Source of the DNA: Phascolarctobacterium sp.
Lineage (GTDB): Bacteria > Bacillota > Negativicutes > Acidaminococcales > Acidaminococcaceae
Reading direction: 5' to 3'
Length of the DNA stretch: 64,000 nucleotides
Assembly (NCBI GenBank): GCA_017467905.1
Contig: JAFUKD010000002.1
Span: 1 to 64,000, forward strand
The notes beneath the pieces are model-generated. The model was given only the letters and a program-made list of their open reading frames with translations, had not been told where the DNA came from and searched no databases. A program made the translations under genes and the position numbers. Positions 37,457 through 46,204 of this stretch are shown here, piece by piece. Numbering within the stretch: the stretch's first letter is position 1; every line of letters starts with the position of its first letter.

Positions 37457-37482
37457 AATAATCTCCGTTTAAACGCAACTAA

Positions 37483-37506
37483 TGGGGCGAAGTATTCTCC
37501 GCCCCA
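37483..37506 (-). terminator. Intercistronic hairpin after the binding-protein gene
   Basis: TGGGGCG and CGCCCCA form a 7-base GC stem in the gap before the permease gene, without a T-run. It probably lowers read-through or protects the upstream mRNA, giving more binding protein than permease. Confidence 0.6.
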
Positions 37507-37520
37507 GAGTTATCGCAATT

Positions 37521-38291
37521 TTAATATTTGGTAATGTCGGCGCCCATCCATTTTTCAGAAATCTTCTTGCAGGTGCCGTCTTTTTTCATTTCGTCAAGAA
37601 CTTTGTCAATCTTGTCGCGCAGTGCGGTGTCATCTTTGCGGAATGCAACTGCTACAACTTCATCGCCCATGGTTTCGTCAAGAACTTCGTATTTGCCAGG
37701 GTTCTTGGTGTTGTAGTAACGAGCGAGAACTGCGTCAACAATCATAGCATCAACGCGGCCAGCGTCCATATCCATGTAAACTGCTGCGAAGTCAGGATAT
37801 TTTCTGAAATCCTTTAAGGAATCTTTCAAAGCCTTGTTTTCCGGAAGGTTGAACAGGTAATCGCCGGTAGCATCGTCTTGAACAGCAACAACCTTGCCAG
37901 CCAAATCAGAAATCTTTTTAATGCTGGAACCAACGGGTACAACTACCAATTGAGAGTTGGTGATGTAAGGCTTGGACAAGCCATAAACCTTTTCGCGTTC
38001 CGGGTTAACGGTGAAGCAGTTCCAAATTGCATCAATACGTTTGCTCTTAATTTCTGCTTCTTTAGCACCCCAATCAATGGGTTTGAATTCTACGTCCATG
38101 TTCAAACGTTTGCAAGCTTCGCGAGCCAAGTCAATGTCGAAGCCAACGATTTCATTTTTTTCGTTACGGAAGCCCATGGGAGCAAAGTTATCATCCAAGC
38201 CGATAACAACTTTTTTCGGAGCGTCGTTGCCGCAAGCGGTCAACATCATAACCATAACCATGCTCATCAATACCAGTAATAACTTTTTCAT
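37521..38291 (-). CDS. Amino-acid ABC transporter substrate-binding lipoprotein
   Basis: 256 residues from the ATG 38291, which follows GAGAGGGG by 8 bases; the frame extends upstream but only there does a signal sequence begin. The signal MKKLLLVLMSMVMVMMLTAC ends in a clear lipobox (LTAC). The mature protein is a family-3 bilobed receptor (VVIGLDDNFAPMGFRNEKNEIVGFDIDLA, FKPIDWGAKEAEIKSKRIDAIWN). The FxPIxW segment and DAIW pattern resemble polar amino-acid and cystine receptors. It is the first gene of the operon. Confidence 0.95.
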   Translation of the reverse strand: MKKLLLVLMSMVMVMMLTACGNDAPKKVVIGLDDNFAPMGFRNEKNEIVGFDIDLAREACKRLNMDVEFKPIDWGAKEAEIKSKRIDAIWNCFTVNPEREKVYGLSKPYITNSQLVVVPVGSSIKKISDLAGKVVAVQDDATGDYLFNLPENKALKDSLKDFRKYPDFAAVYMDMDAGRVDAMIVDAVLARYYNTKNPGKYEVLDETMGDEVVAVAFRKDDTALRDKIDKVLDEMKKDGTCKKISEKWMGADITKY

Positions 38292-38469
38292 AATTACAAC
38301 CCCTCTCCATATTTTGCCTGTCTCTTTTGCGGACAAGTAGTTTCTTTGTGGTATGTGCCTATTATACTTTAGTTCGCTAAATTTGTAAAGCATTAAAAAT
38401 AAAAAAATTCACAACTTTGTTGAAAAAGATGGTTTATAATAAGTTTAAAGAGGCAAAGGAGGGGCTTAA

Positions 38470-38820
38470 ATGCTTTATACTAATAAAAAGACTAACATTG
38501 TCAGCAATCGTTTTGGTGGCAAGGGTGACGTAATTATTAAACATTATATTGACGAAGAGATGATTAACGATACCATCGTTATGTATGCAGAGGTAATTTT
38601 AAAGCCTGGCTGCAGCTTAGGTTATCATCAACATAGCGGCAACAGCGAAACCATTGTTGTTTTGAAGGGCACCGCTGATTATTGTGACAATGGAACTACC
38701 CTGACCCTGAAGCCTGGCGATACAGTTCATTGTCCGGATGGAGATTGGCACAGCATTGGTAACAATGTTAATGCCACAGAAGATTTGCATTTGCAAGCGC
38801 TTATCGCAAAAAGTAAATAA
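38470..38820 (+). CDS. Small cupin-domain protein
   Basis: A 116-residue single cupin barrel. Motif 1 is GYHQHSGNSETIVVLKG, with His53, His55 and Glu60 as probable metal ligands, and motif 2 is LKPGDTVHCPDGDWHSI. Such proteins include isomerases, dioxygenases and ligand sensors, so function is open. AAAGGAGGGG lies 6 bases before the ATG. It is a single gene, divergent from the amino-acid transporter, with a terminator after it. Confidence 0.9.
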   Translation: MLYTNKKTNIVSNRFGGKGDVIIKHYIDEEMINDTIVMYAEVILKPGCSLGYHQHSGNSETIVVLKGTADYCDNGTTLTLKPGDTVHCPDGDWHSIGNNVNATEDLHLQALIAKSK

Positions 38821-38834
38821 AGATTAAATTTTAG

Positions 38835-38866
38835 AAGGCAGCTTTTTAAAGGCTGCTTTTCTTTTT
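38835..38866 (+). terminator. Terminator after the cupin gene
   Basis: GCAGC and GCTGC flank TTTTTAAAG, followed by TTTTCTTTTT. Confidence 0.75.
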
Positions 38867-38963
38867 GGGAAAAGACTTCACAAAATGTTCATTTGCAAAT
38901 GCGTTGGCAATGCTTTATGCTAAAACTGACGAAGCAATTTAAAATATAAGTGAGGTATAGATT

Positions 38964-39272
38964 ATGAGAGAATTTAAATTTGAAGGCAGTGGGTTTGGTT
39001 ATTGTTGGCTAATGATTTGGACAACCTTGGCAAGCGTTCTGACCTTGGGCTTGTTTTTTCCTTGGGCGTATTCTGCGCAGCAACGCTGGATTTGCGCTAA
39101 CACCTATGTAGAAGGAAGACAATTAGAATTTACCGGAACAGGCTTGGGATTCTTCTTCCAGTGGTTAATGATTATGGTTCTTACTACCATTACCTTCGGC
39201 TTGTACGCACCTTGGGGTTATTGCCAGTTTAAACGCTGGGAAACTGAAAACACCCGCTTTGCCAGATGGTGA
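38964..39272 (+). CDS. DUF898-like (YjgN-like) membrane protein
   Basis: 102 residues with two hydrophobic segments. The words FKFEGSGFGYCWLMIW, LTLGLFFPWAYSAQQRW, FTGTGLGFFFQWLMI and ITFGLYAPWGYCQFKRW are the twofold repeat of DUF898. It is one unit of a family that often has two or three. It lies 6 bases before the Cys-rich small membrane protein gene. Function unknown. Confidence 0.82.
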   Translation: MREFKFEGSGFGYCWLMIWTTLASVLTLGLFFPWAYSAQQRWICANTYVEGRQLEFTGTGLGFFFQWLMIMVLTTITFGLYAPWGYCQFKRWETENTRFARW

Positions 39273-39278
39273 TATATT

Positions 39279-39425
39279 ATGGAAGATTTAATCATCGGTC
39301 TGGGAATTTTAATTGTGGCGGTGATGGCAGCGCGCTATTATTTTGGCAGGCAATTTGCTGACGAATGTGACAGCTGCGAAGGCTGCCCTCTTTCCAATAA
39401 GTGCCAAGCCAAGAAGGAAAAGTAA
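39279..39425 (+). CDS. FeoB-associated-type Cys-rich small membrane protein
   Basis: A 48-residue protein. It has one N-terminal helix (LIIGLGILIVAVMAARYYF) and a short cytoplasmic tail with four cysteines in the order CDSCEGCPLSNKC. This is the FeoB-associated Cys-rich family pattern. Some members sit beside feoB, but none is in this window. It follows the DUF898-like gene closely and ends before a terminator at 39488. The cysteines may bind iron or a metal cluster; that is inference. Confidence 0.75.
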   Translation: MEDLIIGLGILIVAVMAARYYFGRQFADECDSCEGCPLSNKCQAKKEK

Positions 39426-39487
39426 TATTGACAAAAATTCTGAATGGTTATATGCTAAACACGGTTGTAGCCTTTAGAAAATTTAAA

Positions 39488-39520
39488 GCCGCAGTGGCTA
39501 TGGCTTGCTGCGGTTTATTT
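39488..39520 (+). terminator. Terminator before alr
   Basis: GCCGCAG and CTGCGGT flank a 13-base loop, followed by TTATTTTATT. Confidence 0.8.
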
Positions 39521-39542
39521 TATTATTATGGAGGAAGCTGGC

Positions 39543-40661
39543 GTGCATATAGAACGAGGCGCTTGGGCAGAAATCAATTTAGATGCCATTGCCCACAACG
39601 TGCAGGTGGCAAAAGCAAATTTAAAATCTTCTACCAAGCTGTGCGCAGTGGTCAAGGCTGATGCTTACGGTCATGGTGCAGTGCGCGTGGCACAGGAAGC
39701 TGCCCGTAATGGAGCAGACTTTTTGGCTGTGGCTTTGCTCCAGGAAGCAGTAAAGCTGCGCGAAGCAGGTATCGGTATGCCAATTTTAATTTTAGGCTCC
39801 ATGCTGCCGGAGGTTGCAGATTTAGTTGTGCGCTACGATATTAGCCAGGCGGTTTTTGACGAAGAGCGTTTATTTGCACTTAACGAAGCTGCCCTTAAAC
39901 AAAATACCAAGGCAAAAATTCACATTAAGATAGATACAGGCATGCACCGTATTGGCGTGCATGTGCGTGAGGCGGGGCGTTTTGCCAAGCTGGCGGCGAG
40001 CCTGCCGGGAATTATAATTGAAGGAGTGTTCTCTCACTTTGCCACTGCTGATGCAGATGACAAGGGTTACGCTGCGTATCAGTTTGGGCGTTTTCAAGAA
40101 GCGCTTGCCGCTATCGAAGCAGAGGGCGTAAAACCGGGAATTCGTCACATTGCCAACAGTGCGGCGTTGACGGAGCTGCAGGAATACCAAATGGATATGG
40201 TGCGCCAAGGCATTACCTTGTACGGTTTGCACCCTGCCCATATGATTGATTGCTACCAGGGCTTTGAACCGGTTATGACTGTAAAAACAAAAATTTCTTT
40301 CATTAAAGAACTACCTGCAGAAGCAACCATTGGTTACGGCAGAACCTATACCTTAAACAGAAAAAGTGTTATCGCCACCTTGCCCATTGGTTATGCCGAT
40401 GGAATTAGCCGCCGCCTTTCCAACAAGGGCTATATGCTCATCAACGGGGAGAAGGCTCCCATTGTAGGTAGAGTGTGTATGGATCAGGTAATGCTGGACG
40501 TGACGGATATTCCTGACCTGAAAGTTGGGGACGAGGTTATCGTTTTTGGTGGACGTGATTTACCCATGGAGCTTGTGGCTGAATGGGCAGATACTATTTG
40601 CTACGAAGTGGTTTGTGCGGTAAGCCCAAGAGTTCCGCGCCACTATGTAAGGGGTAATTAA
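39543..40661 (+). CDS. alr: Alanine racemase
   Basis: Interconverts L- and D-alanine with PLP, supplying peptidoglycan. 372 residues from GTG 39543. An in-frame ATG at 39528 overlaps the GGAGG that serves the GTG, so the GTG is chosen. Lys38 in VVKADAYGHG is the PLP lysine, and the opposite catalytic tyrosine lies in IGYGRTY. The phosphate-binding and barrel motifs (HIKIDTGMHRIG, RHIANSAAL, PIGYADGI, GRVCMDQVMLDVTD) are complete. Length is usual. The gene follows a terminator and ends at another. Confidence 0.96.
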   Translation: MHIERGAWAEINLDAIAHNVQVAKANLKSSTKLCAVVKADAYGHGAVRVAQEAARNGADFLAVALLQEAVKLREAGIGMPILILGSMLPEVADLVVRYDISQAVFDEERLFALNEAALKQNTKAKIHIKIDTGMHRIGVHVREAGRFAKLAASLPGIIIEGVFSHFATADADDKGYAAYQFGRFQEALAAIEAEGVKPGIRHIANSAALTELQEYQMDMVRQGITLYGLHPAHMIDCYQGFEPVMTVKTKISFIKELPAEATIGYGRTYTLNRKSVIATLPIGYADGISRRLSNKGYMLINGEKAPIVGRVCMDQVMLDVTDIPDLKVGDEVIVFGGRDLPMELVAEWADTICYEVVCAVSPRVPRHYVRGN

Positions 40662-40683
40662 GAAAATATACTACAAAGCTAAG

Positions 40684-40713
40684 GAGACAGGCATAGCTGC
40701 TTGTCTCTTTTTT
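40684..40713 (+). terminator. Terminator after alr
   Basis: GAGACA and TGTCTC plus an inner GC/GC pair form the stem, followed by TTTTTT. Confidence 0.82.
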
Positions 40714-40843
40714 AGTGTGAGGGTAGTAGTAACTACATAATTCTAAAGTTACTGCAATTTCTTTAGAACAAGGAGCAAAACTTACAGTTTTGTTGGAAGG
40801 CATGGCAGAAGAAAAAAAGAAAAAGAAAAAAAGAAGATTCACC

Positions 40844-40942
40844 CTTATAGTTGTCATCGAGATTGGGAAAGTGACGTAAAAATTTTTTTTGCAAAAACAA
40901 AAAATTTTACGTCACTTTTGGCTTGCTAATGTCAACTATAAG
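40844..40942. repeat. 99-bp nested inverted repeat (MITE-like)
   Basis: Outer arms are CTTATAGTTGTCAT and ATGTCAACTATAAG, complementary except at one position. Inner arms AAAGTGACGTAAAA and TTTTACGTCACTTT are perfectly complementary and enclose an A/T-rich core. The whole ~99 bases can fold into one long hairpin. No gene is seen inside. A reading frame rich in lysine (MAEEKKKKKKRR) runs into its left arm but is probably chance. It could be a small non-autonomous element or a strong structured terminator. Confidence 0.6.
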
Positions 40943-40978
40943 AGCGAGAGGAAGATTTTTGATATTTCAAGATTAAAA

Positions 40979-40994
40979 TGTTTCACGTGAAACA
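40979..40994. other. parS, ParB-binding centromere site (perfect)
   Basis: TGTTTCACGTGAAACA again, 15.5 kb from the first copy. The following 24 bases share TTTGCAGA and GGGACATG at the same spacing as the site at 25492. It lies between the two inverted repeats upstream of the McrBC genes. Confidence 0.93.
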
Positions 40995-41049
40995 TTTTGC
41001 AGATCGGGACATGGTTTTAGAAAAATTTTTGAGAAAATATTGGTTTTTG

Positions 41050-41244
41050 CCCACACAAATACTTCCGTTCAACAGTGACTCGCGACGCAACATTTTAGTA
41101 AAAAATATCGTTGCCCACATATTCGCTTCGTAGTGTTTCGTGAAAATTTAGAAGGTACAGCTCAGGATGTGGACTTAACGATATTTTTCTCGATTCAGTT
41201 GTTGCTGCTCGTCACAATCGTTTCACTAAAAGTAGTTGTGTGGG
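41050..41244. repeat. 195-bp imperfect inverted repeat (MITE-like or structured RNA)
   Basis: The ends are CCCACACAA and TTGTGTGGG. Read inward, the arms share further matched blocks: TACTT, GTGAC with a CGAGC-like word, GCAACA, AAAAATATCGTT and CCACAT. So most of the 195 bases folds back on itself around a ~40-base centre. No open frame exists. It sits just before the McrB gene and fills most of the remaining gap. It may be a degraded small transposable element or a long hairpin in the defence operon leader. Confidence 0.65.
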
Positions 41245-41330
41245 GTTCGTTAGATCAAAATGCAGGAGATTTATTTTGCATGAAGAATTTATGATGTAAT
41301 TAAATTCATAAAATGATTGGTGGGAAAGTT

Positions 41331-43772
41331 ATGAAAGTTGATGATGAATTTAGAGACGCTTTTAAAAACATTTTAATTGGTACAGTTTTTTCAGCTAAAG
41401 AAATAGAACGTATGATAAAAGAAAAATATGGTAGAACAAGTGGAAGTATAATGCCATATTCTTATTGTTATAATAGATGGTGTACTGGCATCAGTGAAAT
41501 GGATAGGTTGTGCATTTTTGAATATATTTATGATAGTGATAATGATAAAACATATAAATATTTAGGTGAAGGTTATAATTATAACGGAAAGGTATATCAT
41601 TTTCCTAAGAGTGGTTCTACGAAATGTATTGGCGAATGGCTAAATGGCAAATATCATAAATATGAAAATCCAATCGAGGTCGAGGGAAGAGTTATGTTTA
41701 ATATAGACTTGTTAAAAAAATATGTAGCAGAATATAAATCTGATTTTTATAATATTCGATTTGGAAAAGATCATAATGAAATTTATAAATGGCAGGCAGT
41801 TAAGTGTTTCCAAGATAATTGGAATATAGATGCACTGAATTTTTCTGGTATGTTAAAAACTTCCTTGTCCAAGACTTATAATTTATTAACCGCATCATAT
41901 TTCTTTGCTTATGATATGATTAGCAAGTTTGTTGACGCAGACCCAGAAAAAGTTAGAGCTATGTTTAGAAATCTATATGATGAAGACAAAGATTTGGCAC
42001 AACGTATTATTGATTTTGGGGAAAGAGCAAAAGAATTGAATGAGGGTTTTCCTGATTCTAAAAAAGATTATCAAAATACAAGAGCCGCAAGTGTATATCT
42101 TTGGTTGAAATATCCAGAAAAATATTATGTTTATCAATGGGGAATTTACGATGTAAATGTTAAAGCATTAAATGCTGCTTATGACATCAAAGGTGATGGT
42201 ACGCCAGATAGTATGATAGAGGGCTTTAAGTTCTATGATGAGATTCGTAAAGAATTAGCAAAGGATGAGGAATTAGTAAAGTTGCATTTAGAAAATGGAA
42301 TAGAAGGCTATGATGATAGAACATTGCATACTTTAACAATTGATTTGGGTTTCTATATTTACAGAAGAAATGAAGAATGGGAACCTTCGTTGAATGCCTA
42401 TTTCCCTCGAATTGATGTAGCGAAGTGGAAGGAACTGTTGGAAAACAAAGAAGTTTTTGATAATAACTCATTAAAAGTAGTACACAGGATTTTGGCTGTG
42501 GGAGGACAAGCTACCTGTAAACAATTGGCTGAAAAGTTTGGTGAAACTTATAACTTTTACAACAATGTATCTATTGCCTTGGCAAAGAGGGTTCAAGCCA
42601 TAACAAATTGTCAACTGCCTCCGAAACGGAAAGATGGTACTGAAAGAATATGGCCTATATTATATGTTGGTAAAGAAGCGAAAGATGAAGGAGCAGGTGT
42701 GTTTATTTGGAAGTTGCGTAATGAATTGAAGGAAGCACTGATAGAAATTAGATTACCAATTGAAGATAACACACAATCGACTGGCGGGGAGGCTATGCCT
42801 AAACATCCTAAAAACTTAATCTTATATGGACCGCCTGGTACTGGTAAAACTTATAATACAGTAAATTATGCGGTGGCAATTATAGAAAATAAAACTATTG
42901 AGGAAATTGCCCAAGAAGAACGAAGGGCAATACTTGATAGATATAACAAATACAAGAATGATGGACAAATTGAGTTCTGTACTTTCCATCAGTCTTTTGG
43001 ATATGAAGAGTTTATTGAAGGTATTAAGCCAGTAGTAGAAAATGGCAATGTGGTTTATAAAGTGCAGGATGGTGTGTTTAAAGACTTTTGTGAGAAAGAA
43101 GTAAGCGATGTGTCAGTGAATAAAGTTTTCATCATCGACGAAATCAATCGTGGTAATATCTCCAAAATTTTTGGTGAACTGATTACTTTGATTGAAGACA
43201 CCAAGCGCATTGGTGCTGACGAAGAAATGCGTGCTCGCCTGCCCTATTCTGGTAAAGAGTTTGGCGTGCCCAACAATGTTTATCTGCTAGGGACAATGAA
43301 TACTGCTGACCGTTCTATTGCCTTGATTGATACAGCGTTAAGACGCAGGTTTAAATTTGTGGAAATGCAACCTGATGTTGAGTTGCTGAACGGAATTGAA
43401 GTAGAAGGCGTTAAAATCAAAGAGCTTCTTGAAATGATTAACAAAAGAATTGAAGTTTTGTATGACCGCGAGCATACTATCGGACATTCTTTCTTTATGG
43501 GATTGAACAATGCTTCTACCATTGCAGATTTGGCAGAGGTTTTTGAATGTAATGTTATTCCCTTGCTGAAAGAATACTTCTACAACGACTTTGGGAGAAT
43601 TGCTGCGGTGTTGGGAGATAACGGCAAGTCACCTTTTAATTTCTTTGACGAACAGGATAACGTAGCAACTTGCTTAAAAAATAGTAATATTGAAGTTGAT
43701 GTCCCAACTTCTTATAAATTCCAAAAGGATGCGTTAACAAAACCAGAAGCCTACAAAAAGATTTATGAATAA
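41331..43772 (+). CDS. mcrB: McrB-like AAA+ GTPase of a type IV restriction system
   Basis: 813 residues from the ATG 41331, which follows GGTGGG by about 6 bases. The first ~440 residues are poorly known. They start with a region (SAKEIERMIKEKYG) that may bind DNA, followed by a helical part (KDYQNTRAASVYLWLKYPEKYY) common in McrB-like proteins. The AAA+ motor has Walker A GPPGTGKT near residue 500, Walker B VFIIDEINRGNISKIFGEL near 597, and the McrB hallmark GTMNTADRS near 653 with arginines in RRRFKF. McrB assembles on modified DNA and moves with GTP while McrC cuts. The gene is more AT-rich than its flanks in the first half. The modification recognised is unknown. Confidence 0.9.
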   Translation: MKVDDEFRDAFKNILIGTVFSAKEIERMIKEKYGRTSGSIMPYSYCYNRWCTGISEMDRLCIFEYIYDSDNDKTYKYLGEGYNYNGKVYHFPKSGSTKCIGEWLNGKYHKYENPIEVEGRVMFNIDLLKKYVAEYKSDFYNIRFGKDHNEIYKWQAVKCFQDNWNIDALNFSGMLKTSLSKTYNLLTASYFFAYDMISKFVDADPEKVRAMFRNLYDEDKDLAQRIIDFGERAKELNEGFPDSKKDYQNTRAASVYLWLKYPEKYYVYQWGIYDVNVKALNAAYDIKGDGTPDSMIEGFKFYDEIRKELAKDEELVKLHLENGIEGYDDRTLHTLTIDLGFYIYRRNEEWEPSLNAYFPRIDVAKWKELLENKEVFDNNSLKVVHRILAVGGQATCKQLAEKFGETYNFYNNVSIALAKRVQAITNCQLPPKRKDGTERIWPILYVGKEAKDEGAGVFIWKLRNELKEALIEIRLPIEDNTQSTGGEAMPKHPKNLILYGPPGTGKTYNTVNYAVAIIENKTIEEIAQEERRAILDRYNKYKNDGQIEFCTFHQSFGYEEFIEGIKPVVENGNVVYKVQDGVFKDFCEKEVSDVSVNKVFIIDEINRGNISKIFGELITLIEDTKRIGADEEMRARLPYSGKEFGVPNNVYLLGTMNTADRSIALIDTALRRRFKFVEMQPDVELLNGIEVEGVKIKELLEMINKRIEVLYDREHTIGHSFFMGLNNASTIADLAEVFECNVIPLLKEYFYNDFGRIAAVLGDNGKSPFNFFDEQDNVATCLKNSNIEVDVPTSYKFQKDALTKPEAYKKIYE

Positions 43773-43788
43773 GCGGTGAGGCGTATGT

Positions 43789-45069
43789 ATGGAACCTTAT
43801 GTTATTCGTGAATATCAAAGTTTTACTTGTGATAAAGGATATCTTAGCGATAATTATGTTGATATAAAATCAGAAGATACCTTCAGAAAATTAAAGCAGT
43901 TTATTGTTGAAAGCAATGGACGTAATGAAACTGACGCCTTAGATTTGATGTCTTACTCTTATCGTAAGGGTGTTGGTGAAATCATTACAGCCAAAAATTA
44001 CGTTGGCTTGATTGCCATGTGTGATGGAACTGTTATAGAAATTCTGCCTAAGATTACCAATACAAGTACTGCGGATGCAAAGAAATTACTTGTTGAAATG
44101 TTGAAGACGGTGCGTGATGTACCTTTTAAATCTTTTAACACAACCAAGATAGATTTTGCGAAAGTTCCCCTGTTTGAAATCTTCATTACTATGTTTATCA
44201 ACGAAGTGAAGCCTTTGTTGCAACAAGGTTTAAAATCTGATTACCTTTTACGTCAAGATAACGAGAAGTTTTTGAAAGGCAAGCTGCTTTTTGAAAATCA
44301 TATTAAACAAAATTTGGTGCGTAAGGATAGATTTTTTGTTGAGTATCATCTATACAATATTGACCGAGTAGAAAACAGATTGCTGAAAACTACTTTGTGC
44401 TTTCTTCTAAAATTTTGTAAGACGGCAAAAAACAAACGTGAGCTACAGATTTTGTTAGATTCTTTTGATGAGGTTAAGCTTTCGCAGAATGTTGATGTGG
44501 ATTTTACATTATGCTCTAAAAGTAGGGATATGAAGGCCTACGAAAAGGTTTTGCAGTGGTGCGAGATTTTTCTGAAAGGGAATAGTTTTACCAATTCACA
44601 GGGCAAGCATCTTGCCACAGCATTACTTTTCCCGATGGAAAAACTTTTTGAAAGCTACGTTGCGGAAAAGTTAAGCAAGAAATTGTCTTATGACGTCTTT
44701 AATGTGTGTAAGCAAGATGGCAAACATCACTTGTTTGAAAAGAAATTTGCTTTGCGCCCAGATATCGTAGTTGAGAAAAAGGAAGAAGATTTTACCGTAG
44801 TTTTAGATACGAAATGGAAGCTACTTTGCGCCGACAGCAGAATTAACTACGGTATCGCTCAAAGTGATATGTACCAGATGTATGCTTACGGCAAAAAGTA
44901 TGAGACCGAAAAAGTAGTACTGCTTTATCCCTTGAACGAAAAGGTAACAAATTTGGGAGCTTCCATCAATTTTCCTTCGCCTGAAAATGATAACGTAAAT
45001 GTTCATGTGCGTTTCTTGGATTTATCGCGAAACGATTTCCTTGATGAAGTAGTAGCAGAATTTTTCTGA
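43789..45069 (+). CDS. mcrC: McrC-like endonuclease subunit
   Basis: 426 residues, starting 16 bases after mcrB, with GAGG 9 bases before the ATG. The N-terminal part (VGEIITAKNYVGLIAMCDGTVIEILPKI) is the McrC arm that contacts McrB. The C-terminal PD-(D/E)xK nuclease shows RPDIVV near residue 322 and VVLDTKWK near 336, with a conserved QMYAYGKKY region. Nuclease residues look complete. Together with McrB it should cut DNA carrying methylated or otherwise modified bases. The macro-domain gene follows after 14 bases, so one operon is likely. Confidence 0.9.
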   Translation: MEPYVIREYQSFTCDKGYLSDNYVDIKSEDTFRKLKQFIVESNGRNETDALDLMSYSYRKGVGEIITAKNYVGLIAMCDGTVIEILPKITNTSTADAKKLLVEMLKTVRDVPFKSFNTTKIDFAKVPLFEIFITMFINEVKPLLQQGLKSDYLLRQDNEKFLKGKLLFENHIKQNLVRKDRFFVEYHLYNIDRVENRLLKTTLCFLLKFCKTAKNKRELQILLDSFDEVKLSQNVDVDFTLCSKSRDMKAYEKVLQWCEIFLKGNSFTNSQGKHLATALLFPMEKLFESYVAEKLSKKLSYDVFNVCKQDGKHHLFEKKFALRPDIVVEKKEEDFTVVLDTKWKLLCADSRINYGIAQSDMYQMYAYGKKYETEKVVLLYPLNEKVTNLGASINFPSPENDNVNVHVRFLDLSRNDFLDEVVAEFF

Positions 45070-45083
45070 TGTAGGAGAGGAAC

Positions 45084-46127
45084 ATGCCATTTTTAATTAT
45101 TCGTAATGATATTACAAAAATGAATACGGATGCCATCGTGAATACTGCTAACCCCAAACCAGTGGTTGGTACCGGTCTTGATAAGGCCATTTACCAAAAA
45201 GCAGGCTGGGATGAGCTGCTTATGGCGCGTAAAAAAATTGGTGTTCTCGAAGTTGGCGAGGTTGCAATCACTCCTGCTTTTGCTCTTGATGCCAAGTACA
45301 TCATCCACACTGCTGGTCCCATTTGGCAAGGTGGAAAGCACGATGAAGAAAATTTACTGCGTGCTTGTTATAAAAATGCTTTGTCCTTGGCGCAGGAGAA
45401 GAAGTGCAAATCCATTGCTCTGCCTTTGATTTCCACAGGCAACTATGGTTTTCCAAAAGAGAGAGCTTTTAAAATTGCTGTTGACGCGATCAAGGCATTC
45501 CTTTTAGAAAATGAAATGCTTGTGTATTTGGTGGTCTTTGATAAAGATTCCGCACATGTTTCGCAAAAGCTATTTGCTGATGTCAAAAGCTATGTTGACG
45601 AAAAATACGTAAAGGCTTCTTTGGAAGATGAATACTGTTATGCAAAATCTGAGCGTACCAATTTTAGTGTAAGAAGCTTTGATAGAAGTATAAAAAGCTA
45701 TTCTGCCAAGGCTTATTCTTTGCCAACGGGGACTCTTGCTTGTAATAAGGCAGTGGAAAGAAAATTAGAGGATTTATTGGCAAATCTTGATGACACTTTT
45801 TCTGAAGCCTTGCTAAAATGGATTGATACTAAAAAATTAAGCGATCCCGAAGTTTATAAGCGTGCTAACGTGGATAGAAAGCTGTTCTCCAAAATCAAGA
45901 ACAACAAAAATTACAAGCCAAGCAAGAATACGGCAATCGCCTTTGCCTTGGCGTTAGAGCTTAATTTGGACGAAACAAAGGATTTGATAGGTAGAGCAGG
46001 CTATACCCTGAACCGTTGTTATAAATTTGATGTTATCGTGGAATATTTCATCCGCAACAAAAATTATGATATTATGGAACTGAACGAGGTGCTGTTTGCC
46101 TTTGATGAGCAGCTCATCGGTGCGTAA
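45084..46127 (+). CDS. Macro-domain protein with C-terminal helical/HTH-like domain
   Basis: 347 residues. Residues ~1-165 are a macro domain (DAIVNTANPKPVVGTGLDKAIY, PAFALDAKYIIHTAGP, SIALPLISTGNYGFPKERA), the fold that binds or removes ADP-ribose. A variable linker follows. Residues ~235-345 form a helical domain (WIDTKKLSDPEVYKRANVDRK, PSKNTAIAFALALELNLDETKDLI) that resembles an XRE-like or death-fold bundle and is commonly joined to macro domains in Firmicutes. AGGAGAGG precedes the ATG. Its place 14 bases after mcrC suggests co-regulation with restriction, perhaps handling ADP-ribose made during infection; that is inference. Confidence 0.88.
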   Translation: MPFLIIRNDITKMNTDAIVNTANPKPVVGTGLDKAIYQKAGWDELLMARKKIGVLEVGEVAITPAFALDAKYIIHTAGPIWQGGKHDEENLLRACYKNALSLAQEKKCKSIALPLISTGNYGFPKERAFKIAVDAIKAFLLENEMLVYLVVFDKDSAHVSQKLFADVKSYVDEKYVKASLEDEYCYAKSERTNFSVRSFDRSIKSYSAKAYSLPTGTLACNKAVERKLEDLLANLDDTFSEALLKWIDTKKLSDPEVYKRANVDRKLFSKIKNNKNYKPSKNTAIAFALALELNLDETKDLIGRAGYTLNRCYKFDVIVEYFIRNKNYDIMELNEVLFAFDEQLIGA

Positions 46128-46204
46128 ATGTCGCTTGCCATGCGACCACTCCTTTGCTGCAAAGACTTATACTAAAGTCAACAAAGCAAAGGAGGTTTCT
46201 TTTT

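Noticed and set aside
40733-40879. Open frame reading into a lysine-rich stretch (MAEEKKKKKKRR then FTLIVVIE)
   Set aside because: The resemblance to a pilin FTLIE is superficial: no signal layout, no length, and it runs into an inverted repeat. Judged chance in an A-rich region.
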